A stretch of DNA of 33,349 bases from Marinobacter sp. (lineage in GTDB: Bacteria; Pseudomonadota; Gammaproteobacteria; Pseudomonadales; Oleiphilaceae): assembly GCA_018066865.1 (NCBI GenBank), contig JAGPVT010000154.1, forward strand, positions 1 to 33,349, given 5' to 3'. Position 1 is the first letter of the stretch; the number at the start of each line of letters is the position of its first letter. Under the pieces are notes generated by a model that saw nothing but the letters and a program-made list of their open reading frames with translations, had not been told where the DNA came from and did no database searches. The position numbers were made by a program, and so were the translations under genes. Positions 6,764 through 14,622 of the stretch are shown here, in pieces.

Positions 6764-8281
6764 TCAGTCGTACACCTTCATTGGCGTAAAGCGTCTAAGT
6801 TCGGTGAGCTTGTAGCCGGTGTATTGACCCATCAGAAGGATCAGGCCCAGAATCGCAAAGTGCAGCTCGGGGAAGTTGAACGTCAGGTGGCCCGCCAAAG
6901 GTGCGCTCATGAGCAAATAGGCAGAGATCGCAACGAACAGGCTGCCGGACCCCTGAACCAGAACTTCCTGGCCGCCTTCTTCCTCCCAGAGAATCGACAT
7001 GCGCTCAACCGTCCAGGCGATGATGACCATGGGAAAGAAGGTTACGGTCATGCCTGTATTGAAGCCCATCTGATAACCAAAAATGCTCAAACCTGCCGTA
7101 ATGAAAATGACCAGAATGATCAGCGCAGATATCCGCGATACCAGCAGGAGGTTCAGGCTGGAGAGATATCCCCGCATCGCCAGGCCAATGGACACCACCG
7201 ACAGGAAGGCAATAAGGCCGGGTATAAGTGTGGTTTGAACAAAGGCGACGGCAATCAGTACCGGCATGAAGGTGCCTGAGGTACGAATACCGATCACGAT
7301 ACGCATGAATGCTACCACCAGCGCCCCGAGTGGCAGTAGAAGAAGCATGCGGAACATGCCCTGCTCCTCAATCGGGAGTTCATAGAAGCTCAGAAAGCCG
7401 AGACCGTTGCCCTTGGACTGCATGGCGACAAGCTGGAGGGCTGGTACGGTTTGCCGAAGCATGGAAAAGCTGATCTCGGAGTTGTCGCCGCCGACAACGT
7501 CCAGCAGTGACTCGGAACCTTGCCGCCAAAGCAGCAGGTCTTCCGGAACGCCCTGAGCGGCGGTTTTCGGATTAAGCGTGAGCCAGCGTTCGCCGTTATA
7601 GATTTGCAGGAAGGGGGTCAGCTGCTGTCTCCGACGTGCATCTTCAAGCTTGAGGCCATCGGCTGTCCTGGCAGGAATACCGGAGTGGTTGAGCATGTTA
7701 ACCAGCAGCTGAAGGTAGTTTTCCTCGGACATGAGCAAAGTGGTGTTCTGAACGCGGGTGTCTGGCTGCATCAGCCGAATCAGTTCCCGCGTCATACTCT
7801 CCGGTGTGCTTGAACGCTCTTTCGCCTGGGCCAGAATTTCCCGGACAGCCGTCGCTTGGGGTTCTTCCCAGAACAATTGCTTGGTTTTAGGCGGCTGAGC
7901 GGGTGGTTCAGGCTCGGCGCCCGGGTCGGGTATGAACTGGGCCTTGAAATACAGCGTTTGTGGCCCCGTTACTTCACGCTTTGTCCACTCCGCACGACGG
8001 CTTCCAGGCTTGTCAATGATCGAGAAGCCATAGCCGGGTGAGGCTGCCTGTTCTGTCAGAATCTGGAACCCGGGTGGTTGTGCCGGAACGTTCAGGCTGG
8101 CCACAACCGAGTCGTTGGCGCCATCAAAATCAACGCGGGCTTCCACCATCCAGACGGGGCGTTGCTCGCCGGTTAGCCAGGGAATTCCAAGCTCTATGTG
8201 TCGCCACACGGCTAAAGAAATACCTGCGGTGATAAGCAGGAAAACGGCAATATAAAACGGTGAGCGGGAGGGGGTAGTCAC
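6764..8281 (-). CDS. Inactive transglutaminase / 7TM membrane protein (UUP1 type)
   Basis: The 505-residue product has an N-terminal membrane helix (about 9-27) and a large periplasmic region. The latter includes a transglutaminase-like fold around 150-260 (ENYLQLLVNMLNHSGIPART...WLTLNP). About seven hydrophobic helices follow from roughly residue 310 to the end. The transglutaminase-like part lacks a recognisable Cys-His-Asp catalytic set: there is no Cys anywhere in the periplasmic domain. The fold therefore probably binds peptide instead of cutting or crosslinking it. The GTG start overlaps the upstream stop by one base. It sits between a lipoprotein protease and an ATP-grasp ligase, suggesting a membrane receptor or transporter linking periplasmic and cytosolic steps. 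No function is experimentally known to me. Confidence 0.85.
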   Translation of the reverse strand: MTTPSRSPFYIAVFLLITAGISLAVWRHIELGIPWLTGEQRPVWMVEARVDFDGANDSVVASLNVPAQPPGFQILTEQAASPGYGFSIIDKPGSRRAEWTKREVTGPQTLYFKAQFIPDPGAEPEPPAQPPKTKQLFWEEPQATAVREILAQAKERSSTPESMTRELIRLMQPDTRVQNTTLLMSEENYLQLLVNMLNHSGIPARTADGLKLEDARRRQQLTPFLQIYNGERWLTLNPKTAAQGVPEDLLLWRQGSESLLDVVGGDNSEISFSMLRQTVPALQLVAMQSKGNGLGFLSFYELPIEEQGMFRMLLLLPLGALVVAFMRIVIGIRTSGTFMPVLIAVAFVQTTLIPGLIAFLSVVSIGLAMRGYLSSLNLLLVSRISALIILVIFITAGLSIFGYQMGFNTGMTVTFFPMVIIAWTVERMSILWEEEGGQEVLVQGSGSLFVAISAYLLMSAPLAGHLTFNFPELHFAILGLILLMGQYTGYKLTELRRFTPMKVYD

Positions 8282-9081
8282 TATTTTTCCCCGTTGTCAT
8301 TATCGTTACGGATTGATTCGGGCAGTTCCGTTGCATACTCCTTGCCGACATCAATCAGCATGACATCCCGGAGCACGTTGCGGCCGATAAGAGCTTGGTA
8401 GGTCAGGTTGCTTCGGTCTGCAAGCGTGAATTCTGCAACCTGTTGGTGATCGCCGATAGAAAACTGAAGTTCAACAACAACGCGCCGCTCCGCTTCATCG
8501 GCGCTCGCCTGAATGACTTTCACGCGGCGGGAGATTTCTTTTTCGAGGGTAACAAACTCTTCCGTGCCTGGCACTGGAACGTCGAAGCGAACCCAGTTGC
8601 TTCCGTCGCGCTCGAAGCGGGTGATATTCCGTGCGTCGATCGAAGAGGTTTCTGCTCCGCTGTCAATCCGTGCTTTGTAGATCAGCCCCGGGCCTGCCAG
8701 ATGAAAATTCTCAACCTCACCGACCACTACTTTCCCCTTGAGGCGGTCAGCCCGGCCTTTCGCATTGTCGGAGGCAGGGCAGGCCTTCTGGGCCGGGATC
8801 GGAGGGCAGGAAGGCTTAGCCACCTGAGTTGCAATCGCGTCCAGTACTTTCTGCGTGGAGGCGACGTTGTTCTCCAGAAGTTTTTCATGACGAACCGTTG
8901 CGTTTTGCTCCATGGTTACCAGAGTCGCACGCTGGCTTTGAACAGAGGCGTTCATATCACCCAGATCCGCTTTAGGAACCATGAAATATCTGTCTGCCGA
9001 GCACCCCGTTAGCAGAACACTGCCTGCAAGAACTATAACGGAGAAAGTCGATAGACCAGCTCGCAATCGTTTAGAACACAT
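8281..9081 (-). CDS. Lipoprotein with retropepsin-like aspartic protease domain (RimB/Zn_protease family)
   Basis: The 266-residue protein has a lipoprotein signal with lipobox LLTGC (Cys27). Next come a helical, coiled-coil-like stretch (about 37-88) and a Cys/Pro-rich linker (CPPIPAQKACP). The domain is of the family once called 'ATP-dependent zinc protease', now regarded as retropepsin-like. Its Asp-Ser-Gly-Ala motif at residues 140-143 is the single catalytic Asp motif of a retropepsin, which would act as a homodimer. Related RimB enzymes trim poly-glutamate tails made by RimK, which fits the RimK-like ligase two genes downstream. The lipobox puts this one on the periplasmic side, unlike cytosolic RimB. 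It is first in the operon, with a hairpin in its leader. Confidence 0.87.
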   Translation of the reverse strand: MCSKRLRAGLSTFSVIVLAGSVLLTGCSADRYFMVPKADLGDMNASVQSQRATLVTMEQNATVRHEKLLENNVASTQKVLDAIATQVAKPSCPPIPAQKACPASDNAKGRADRLKGKVVVGEVENFHLAGPGLIYKARIDSGAETSSIDARNITRFERDGSNWVRFDVPVPGTEEFVTLEKEISRRVKVIQASADEAERRVVVELQFSIGDHQQVAEFTLADRSNLTYQALIGRNVLRDVMLIDVGKEYATELPESIRNDNDNGEK

Positions 9082-9103
9082 GGAAAACCTCTGAGCCGGT
9101 TGC

Positions 9104-9135
9104 CCGTCACATTCAAAAATAAAAAAATGTGACGG
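9104..9135. repeat. Hairpin in the leader of the protease-ligase operon
   Basis: Ten-base perfect arms CCGTCACATT (9104-9113) and AATGTGACGG (9126-9135) surround a 12-base A/T-only loop apart from one C. It lies 23 bases upstream of the protease start and about 76 bases downstream of the 124-aa gene stop. It could be a terminator of that gene, an operator or a leader structure. No U-tract follows on the minus strand. Confidence 0.6.
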
Positions 9136-9210
9136 TCTGAAAGTGTGGATCTGAGAATATCTGGAGCGGAAGTATACAACAACAGACCTGTGTATTTGGT
9201 TTACAGTTGG

Positions 9211-9585
9211 TTAAGGGGAGAAGAAATGACGCGTTCCAAGTACCTCGTCAGAGCGCAGGTACTCCTGAATAACCGGTGAGCAATTCAGATAAAACAACAG
9301 CAGTTCGCGCTGAATGTCCTGATCCTGCACTCGCGCCGCATAGGTGATCAGGTCGCGTATGGCATCGTCACTGTTGGTTTCACTATCTGCAGGGCGTTTG
9401 CCGTACCGGCTGTTCAGCAGGGAGGTCAGCCGTTCAAGGTGGAACTCACCGGTGTGGGTGATGTGAGGAAGCATACGAAACTCGCTTGAGTCATACATCC
9501 CGGGCATGCTTCCTTTGCACTCATCGCCGGAGCAATCAGTCTGCAGGAAATCTGCGCCCAGCTTTCGCCAGAGTTCTTTCAGCAT
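9211..9585 (-). CDS. Hypothetical protein, 124 aa
   Basis: I do not recognise this family. The product starts MLKELWRKLGADFLQ and has a short Cys-bearing segment (TDCSGDECKGSMPG). The rest is largely helical, with RDLITYAARVQDQDIQREL and a C-terminal YLRSDEVLGTRHFFSP. There is no signal peptide or membrane segment, so it is probably cytosolic. It is transcribed in the same direction as the downstream protease-ligase operon but separated by 129 bases with a hairpin, so co-transcription is uncertain. It is divergent from rmuC. Codon use looks like its neighbours and the frame is clean, supporting a real gene. Confidence 0.65.
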   Translation of the reverse strand: MLKELWRKLGADFLQTDCSGDECKGSMPGMYDSSEFRMLPHITHTGEFHLERLTSLLNSRYGKRPADSETNSDDAIRDLITYAARVQDQDIQRELLLFYLNCSPVIQEYLRSDEVLGTRHFFSP

Positions 9586-9879
9586 GTTCGTTTATCCGTT
9601 TTGGCTCTGGTTCTGACTCTGAGTGTGCCCGAATGCCGTTAAAAAAGCGTAATGCCACTAACCGCAGGCTACGTTTATCTTTCTAATGGATATTAGGTCC
9701 CGCGTCCAGGGGCGGATTCAGGTGCGTTACCAAATTGCCAAACAGTCGTGATGCAGGCCGTGCGCCCGCCACAGTCGAAGACCAACAAAGAAAAGCCCGT
9801 TACGTTCCGATAGAATGTAATGCGTGCGTTAGCCTACGTTAATCCTGATAAATACTTAAAACTCAGAGGAGTCTTGTCT

Positions 9880-11298
9880 GTGCCTGAGGCCGTCAGCGAA
9901 TTTGTGATATCCCAGCCGGGATTGGTGGCGGCATTTTTGACTCTGCTGTTGGCAACCATCGTTATTGTTGCCGTGTTTCTGGCGAAGGCGAGGGCGGAAA
10001 ACCGGGCTGCAGGCCTGCAAGCTGACGTGGCAGCGCACAACCGCCGGATCGAAGAACTGTTGGAAGAGCGCCAAAGCCAGCGAGCGAAGATTGATGAGCT
10101 AGCGAGTGAGCTGAGCGAAGCTCGAGCAGTTCTGCGAGAGCAGCAAGTCGTGCTGAAAGAAGAGCGGCGTTCGGCTACGGAAAAACTTGCGCTGCTGGAG
10201 CGCAACCGGGATGCCCTGAAGCAGGAATTCGAAAATCTCGCCAACAGGATTTTTGAGCAGAAAAGCGAGCGTTTCACCCAACAAACACGCACAAGCCTCG
10301 ATACCTTGCTTAACCCCTTTCGGGATCAGTTGCAGGATTTCCGCAAGCGGGTGGAAGATGTATACACCTCAGAAACCCGGGATCGGCAGGCTCTTCGCAG
10401 CGAGATAAAATCCCTTCAGGATCTTAATCGACAAATTACCGAAGAGGCCGCCAACCTGACCCGGGCTTTAAAAGGCGATAAAAAGATTCAGGGTAACTGG
10501 GGTGAATTGATCCTTGAGCGGGTTCTGGAGAAGTCCGGGCTACGCAAGGGCGTTGAATACGAAACCCAAGGCAGCTACCGAGACCGCGAAAACCAACTGC
10601 TGAGGCCAGACGTGGTGGTGCACCTTCCGGATAACCGGAACCTGGTTATCGACTCCAAGGTGTCTCTTCTGGACTATCAGAAGTGGGTGACGGAGGAAGG
10701 CGACAGCGCTCGGGAAGAAGCACTGAAGAATCACGTGGAAGCGGTGCGCAACCACATTCGTACCCTCAGTGAGAAAGACTATAGCCAGCTTGGTGGCCTG
10801 CACTCGCCTGACTTTGTTCTGCTTTTTATGCCCATAGAACCGGCATTTGTAGCGGCTTTTCAGCAGGACGAGAACCTTTTCTCGGAAGCGTTTGAGCGAA
10901 AGATTATTGTAGTAACACCCACAACACTGCTGGCGACGCTGCGCACGATCGAAAACATCTGGCGGTATGAGCGCCAAAGCCAGAACGCGCGATTGATTGC
11001 TGAGCGCGCGGGCGCAGTTTATGACAAACTCAGGGTGTTTGTGGAAGCCATGGAACGCCTTGGCGGGCAACTTCATACCGCACAGGTTACCTACGATTCC
11101 GCCATGAACACGTTAACCAGAGGGCGGGGTAACCTTATTTCCCAGGCAAACCGGTTTGTTGAGCTTGGAGTGCGGGTTAAAAGGGAACTGCCGAAAGCAA
11201 TTACGGATCAGGCCGAGGTTGATTCCGAGCAGGAAGCACATCGCGAACAGCCGGATTCAGAAAGACAGGCAGTTGGTGCAGATAACGAACAGGAGTAA
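9880..11298 (+). CDS. rmuC: DNA recombination protein RmuC
   Basis: RmuC limits inverted-repeat-mediated recombination and carries a restriction-endonuclease-like core. I place the start at GTG 9880, because an AGAGGAG site lies eight bases upstream, and not at the in-frame ATG 9820, which has none. This gives 472 residues. Residues about 10-34 form one membrane helix. A long charged coiled coil follows (about 40-140). The conserved core has GDKKIQGNWGELILERVLEKSGL and, further on, RPDVVVHLPDNRNLVIDSKVSLLDY, the D...D-x-K nuclease-like signature. PDFVLLFMPIEPAF and ERKIIVVTPTTLLATLRTIENIWRYE are further family landmarks. Five bases separate it from the next gene, suggesting co-transcription. 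Confidence 0.95.
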   Translation: MPEAVSEFVISQPGLVAAFLTLLLATIVIVAVFLAKARAENRAAGLQADVAAHNRRIEELLEERQSQRAKIDELASELSEARAVLREQQVVLKEERRSATEKLALLERNRDALKQEFENLANRIFEQKSERFTQQTRTSLDTLLNPFRDQLQDFRKRVEDVYTSETRDRQALRSEIKSLQDLNRQITEEAANLTRALKGDKKIQGNWGELILERVLEKSGLRKGVEYETQGSYRDRENQLLRPDVVVHLPDNRNLVIDSKVSLLDYQKWVTEEGDSAREEALKNHVEAVRNHIRTLSEKDYSQLGGLHSPDFVLLFMPIEPAFVAAFQQDENLFSEAFERKIIVVTPTTLLATLRTIENIWRYERQSQNARLIAERAGAVYDKLRVFVEAMERLGGQLHTAQVTYDSAMNTLTRGRGNLISQANRFVELGVRVKRELPKAITDQAEVDSEQEAHREQPDSERQAVGADNEQE

Positions 11299-11303
11299 GG
11301 ACC

Positions 11304-12182
11304 ATGGCAGTAGGGTTTGGGAGTATCCATATTTCGGTCTTGAGAATAAAAAGCAAGCAACTGGCAGGAGTTGTGGGTATCACCCTGGCGCTGTTGGCGG
11401 GTCAGGCTGCTGCACTTGCGCCAGAGCATGAAACTCGCAGGCTGCTGATGGCGATCGAAGAATCGGTAGCTGCTGAAAACTGGGGTGAAGCCAGTGAATA
11501 CCTTAACCGCTTGCAGCTTCTGGATGCGGAAAAGCCGGTCGATTATAACTACTACCGTGGCAGAGTAATGCTGCAGTCTTCTCACTTCAACGAAGCCCAA
11601 TCAGCGCTTGAAGCCTACGTGACCAAGGCGGGTACTGAAGGCAGTCATTATCAGGATGCTCTGAAACTGATCACCGGGATTGAGCGCGCAAGAAAAGAGA
11701 AGTCTCAGGTGACACAGGTTGGTGCTGAATCCCGAATCGCCGTGATTGAGCCTGCCGGCGACAAGCGAAGCGCGTCTCTGCGCAAGCTGTATCTGGCAGA
11801 CTCTGACGGCGAAGCGCTTGTTTTACACCTCAACAGTCTGCTGGGTATTGCCGGGTGGCGACAGGACCAGGCGATTGTGCGTCTCGACCGGCCAGCGGAT
11901 ATTGAATACCGGCTGAGCAGCGGAGATGACGCCATCTCCATTCAGCAACTCCGGCGTAACAGCTCCGGCGGTGTTGCACGGACAACCAGCCAGATTCCGG
12001 TTTTTGGTGTAAGCCCCCAAGTAGAATGGGGGTGTGAACCTGCGGTGGCTACCTGCTGGGTATACGATCCGAGAGACGGCTCGCGTTTGCTCCAGCTTTC
12101 GCCAAACCGAAGCCAGGTGGAAGAGATTGCGCAGACTCTGGGTAAACTGATCCGCAATCTGCAGACCCCTTCGGGTTCCTAG
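11304..12182 (+). CDS. Exported TPR-like hypothetical protein
   Basis: The 292-residue product has a signal sequence (about residues 19-38, GVVGITLALLAGQAAALA). Helical hairpins follow that look like tetratricopeptide repeats (about 40-125: AAENWGEASEYLNRLQLLDAEKP, YYRGRVMLQSSHFNEAQSALEAYV). The second half (about 130-290) is a beta-rich domain, with two Cys in WGCEPAVATCWVYDP that could form a periplasmic disulfide. I do not recognise that part. The start is set by AGGAGTAAGG just upstream. It follows rmuC by five bases and its stop codon overlaps that of the converging AraC gene. Probable periplasmic location; function unknown. Confidence 0.75.
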   Translation: MAVGFGSIHISVLRIKSKQLAGVVGITLALLAGQAAALAPEHETRRLLMAIEESVAAENWGEASEYLNRLQLLDAEKPVDYNYYRGRVMLQSSHFNEAQSALEAYVTKAGTEGSHYQDALKLITGIERARKEKSQVTQVGAESRIAVIEPAGDKRSASLRKLYLADSDGEALVLHLNSLLGIAGWRQDQAIVRLDRPADIEYRLSSGDDAISIQQLRRNSSGGVARTTSQIPVFGVSPQVEWGCEPAVATCWVYDPRDGSRLLQLSPNRSQVEEIAQTLGKLIRNLQTPSGS

Positions 12183-13204
12183 TGCACAATCCTGGGGTTG
12201 CCCCGATCGCCTTCACGATAGGCGCCCGGGGTAACGCCCGTCCACTTTTTGAAGGCCCGGTGAAAGGTTGAGGGCTCTGTGAACCCGACTTTTGCCGCGA
12301 TGTCGTTAATTGAGAGCTCCTGCCGGCTCAGATAGTAAATCGCCATATCCCGGCGCAGCAAATCCTTGATCTCCTGAAACGACGTGTTTTCCTGCTTCAG
12401 CCTGCGGCGCAGTGTTTGCGGGCTGGTGTGCAGTTCGCTCGCAATTCGTTCGAAATCGGGCAGGGGGGTTGAAAAATCCCGCCCAATGAGCGCCCGGATC
12501 TTGCCCGTAAAGGTATTGCTCTCGTCCGGTCGGGATAACAGATCCGCCGGTGAGGTTTTCAGAAACTGACGGATCTCCGGTTTGTCCCTGATGACCGGGG
12601 CAGACAGGAAACGTTTATCGAACGTCAGGGCTGTGCGGTCAGACTCAAATTCCAGAGGGCAATGAAAAATATGGCGGTATTCATCGCCATGAGCCGGCCT
12701 TGGGTAGTCGAACCCGGCTTTCTCAAGCTCCACCGGCTGCCCGATCAGCCAGCTACCTAACCGGTGCCAGATAACCAGTATGCTCTCCCGCAGAAAATAA
12801 TGAGGATCGTGGATCTCGCCTTCCATATGAGTAACCAGCCGAACTTTCTGCTTATCGATTTCCAGTTTCATGGCAACCATAGGATCAAACAGCCGGGAAA
12901 ACTGGTATGCCCGGCGGTAAACAGCCTCCAGCGTAGGGCAGTCAATAACCAGCGCACACATAGTGGCGAACGTGCCAACCCGGGCCCGCCGTGGACCCAT
13001 ACCCATGAATTCATCATCCATGCGGTTCCAGGCAGTCTGTAACAACAAACTGAACTGATCGCTGCTAACCCTCGCCATTTCGATACGTAGCAGATCCGGG
13101 GATATGCCCGCTTCCCGGAGCATTTCTCCGGTATCAAACCCCAAATACTCAGCGCCGGCCAGGGCGGCCTGCACAAAGTGCCGTGAAACTGTCAGATCAG
13201 ACAT
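12179..13204 (-). CDS. AraC family transcriptional regulator (arabinose-binding-like N-domain)
   Basis: The 341-residue protein has the OruR/ArgR-like layout. The N-terminal sensor domain (about 10-200) contains the family phrase GFDTGEMLREAGISPDLL. The C-terminal pair of helix-turn-helix motifs (about 235-335) shows SELHTSPQTLRRRLKQENTSFQ and INDIAAKVGFTEPSTFHRAFKKWTGVTPGAYR, the standard AraC signature. It is divergent from a CoA-transferase-family gene with a palindrome between, so that gene is its likely target, plus autoregulation. This subgroup often controls lipid or fatty-acid-derivative catabolism; the inducer here is unknown. Its stop codon overlaps that of the converging exported gene. 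Confidence 0.92.
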   Translation of the reverse strand: MSDLTVSRHFVQAALAGAEYLGFDTGEMLREAGISPDLLRIEMARVSSDQFSLLLQTAWNRMDDEFMGMGPRRARVGTFATMCALVIDCPTLEAVYRRAYQFSRLFDPMVAMKLEIDKQKVRLVTHMEGEIHDPHYFLRESILVIWHRLGSWLIGQPVELEKAGFDYPRPAHGDEYRHIFHCPLEFESDRTALTFDKRFLSAPVIRDKPEIRQFLKTSPADLLSRPDESNTFTGKIRALIGRDFSTPLPDFERIASELHTSPQTLRRRLKQENTSFQEIKDLLRRDMAIYYLSRQELSINDIAAKVGFTEPSTFHRAFKKWTGVTPGAYREGDRGNPRIVH

Positions 13205-13252
13205 CTAACTCGCCAATTCATGAAAACGAAACCTATCATAAAACCCCCCAGC

Positions 13253-13276
13253 TACAATGCAACCGAAGCGGTTGTA
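13253..13276. promoter_or_regulatory. Inverted repeat in the AraC / CoA-transferase divergent promoter region
   Basis: CAACCG-AAG-CGGTTG (13260-13274) is a perfect 6-3-6 palindrome, extended by TACAA on the left and the overlapping TTGTA on the right. It lies 49 bases upstream of the regulator start and about 116 bases before the target gene. AraC proteins usually bind direct repeats, so another factor could be involved. Confidence 0.4.
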
Positions 13277-13391
13277 ACAATCGGCTAATGGGAATGGTGC
13301 AACAGGCAGTTGGCCTTAACGGCAAAAGCGTGCAGCATGGAGTGACTCTTAAAAACAAACAGAACAACACATTACAGAGAAGGAGAGCACC

Positions 13392-14498
13392 ATGGCAGGT
13401 CCGTTGACCTCGATGAAGATTCTGGATTTCAGCACGCTGCTGCCCGGGCCATACGCCACCATGCTGTTGGCCGATATGGGCGCGGAAGTATTGAGGGTTG
13501 AGGCTCCAGACAGGGTAGACCTTACCCGTGTAATGCCGCCCCACGATGCGGGTGTGAGCACAGCTCATGGGTTTCTGAACCGGGGCAAGCAGTCTCTTGC
13601 GCTTAACCTGAAAAAGGAAGGCAGTAAGGAAAAAATTCTGGAGCTGATAAAGGATTACGACATCGTGATCGAACAGTTCCGGCCTGGCGTGATGGATCGC
13701 CTTGGTATTGGTTATGAAACCCTGAAATCGATTAACCCCAAGCTTATTTATTGCGCCATTACCGGATACGGCCAAACAGGCCCTTATAAAGACCGGGCAG
13801 GGCATGACATCAACTACCTCGCTATTGCCGGCGTAAGCAGCCATTGTGGCCGTACCGAGAGTGGTCCGCCTCCCATGGGGATCCAGATTGCAGATGTGGC
13901 AGGCGGTTCTCACCATGCGGTAATGGGCATACTCGCAGCCGTGATCCATCGCCAGCAAACCGGAGAAGGGCAGTTTGTTGATATCAGCATGACCGACGCC
14001 GCCTTTGCTCTCAACGGCATGGCCGGCGCTGCTTGCCTGGCCGGTGGCCAGGAACAGAAACCGGAAACCAGCCTGCTGAATGGCGGATCTTTCTATGATT
14101 ACTACCAGACTCAGGACAACCGCTGGCTTTCTGCAGGAAGCCTGGAGCCCCAGTTCTCCGCAAGGCTGTGCGACATACTTGAGCTGGCCGATATGAAGAG
14201 CTTGGTCCTGAGCCAGAAACCGGAACACCAGAAAGCGTTCAAAACTGCGCTCAGTGAAAAGATACAGCAGAAAACGCTGGCGCAATGGCAGGCTATTTTT
14301 GCTGACACAGACGCCTGTGTGGAGCCGGTACTGACCATTTCCGAAGCCGCTGAACATCCGCAGCTGAAAGCACGGGATATGGTAATAGGTGTTGATCGGG
14401 GCGATGGCACTCTGCAGAGGCAGATCGGGTTTCCGATCAAGTTTGAGAAAACGCCAGCTGCGACGACACTCATTGGACAGCCGATGGGAGGGAAGTAG
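13392..14498 (+). CDS. CaiB/BaiF CoA-transferase family protein, alpha-methylacyl-CoA racemase-like
   Basis: The 368-residue protein belongs to the class III CoA-transferase fold. It carries the racemase version of the active site: His138 in AGHDINYLAIAG, Asp168 in QIADVAGGS and Glu252 in GSLEPQFSARL. These correspond to the catalytic His, Asp and Glu of mycobacterial alpha-methylacyl-CoA racemase. The N-terminus LDFSTLLPGPYATMLLADMGAEVLRVE is the family signature. The expected role is epimerising 2-methyl-branched acyl-CoA during breakdown of branched or isoprenoid lipids. The ATG at 13392 has an AGAAGGAGAG site. Its probable regulator is the divergent AraC gene. Confidence 0.9.
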   Translation: MAGPLTSMKILDFSTLLPGPYATMLLADMGAEVLRVEAPDRVDLTRVMPPHDAGVSTAHGFLNRGKQSLALNLKKEGSKEKILELIKDYDIVIEQFRPGVMDRLGIGYETLKSINPKLIYCAITGYGQTGPYKDRAGHDINYLAIAGVSSHCGRTESGPPPMGIQIADVAGGSHHAVMGILAAVIHRQQTGEGQFVDISMTDAAFALNGMAGAACLAGGQEQKPETSLLNGGSFYDYYQTQDNRWLSAGSLEPQFSARLCDILELADMKSLVLSQKPEHQKAFKTALSEKIQQKTLAQWQAIFADTDACVEPVLTISEAAEHPQLKARDMVIGVDRGDGTLQRQIGFPIKFEKTPAATTLIGQPMGGK

Positions 14499-14622
14499 TC
14501 AGAAAGTATGATTTGTTGCGAAATAGCCTGAATATAAATTCAGTTTTCTCGACCTTCTGCTAGCTTTAATAGTGTCGCCGATGACGGCGAATCCTGTATG
14601 CAACAATTATAAGGGTGACACT

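Noticed and set aside
9820..9879. Longer rmuC start at ATG 9820
   Set aside because: No ribosome-binding site precedes it, while GTG 9880 has AGAGGAG at eight bases and places the membrane helix at the usual N-terminal position.
13236..14357. 373-codon minus-strand open frame opposite the CoA-transferase gene
   Set aside because: It is antisense to a gene with clear racemase motifs; its own translation is rich in Cys/His/Gln and has no family features.
14572..14622. Longer acylase start at GTG 14572
   Set aside because: It would bury the lipoprotein signal peptide; ATG 14623 has a ribosome-binding site and begins the signal.
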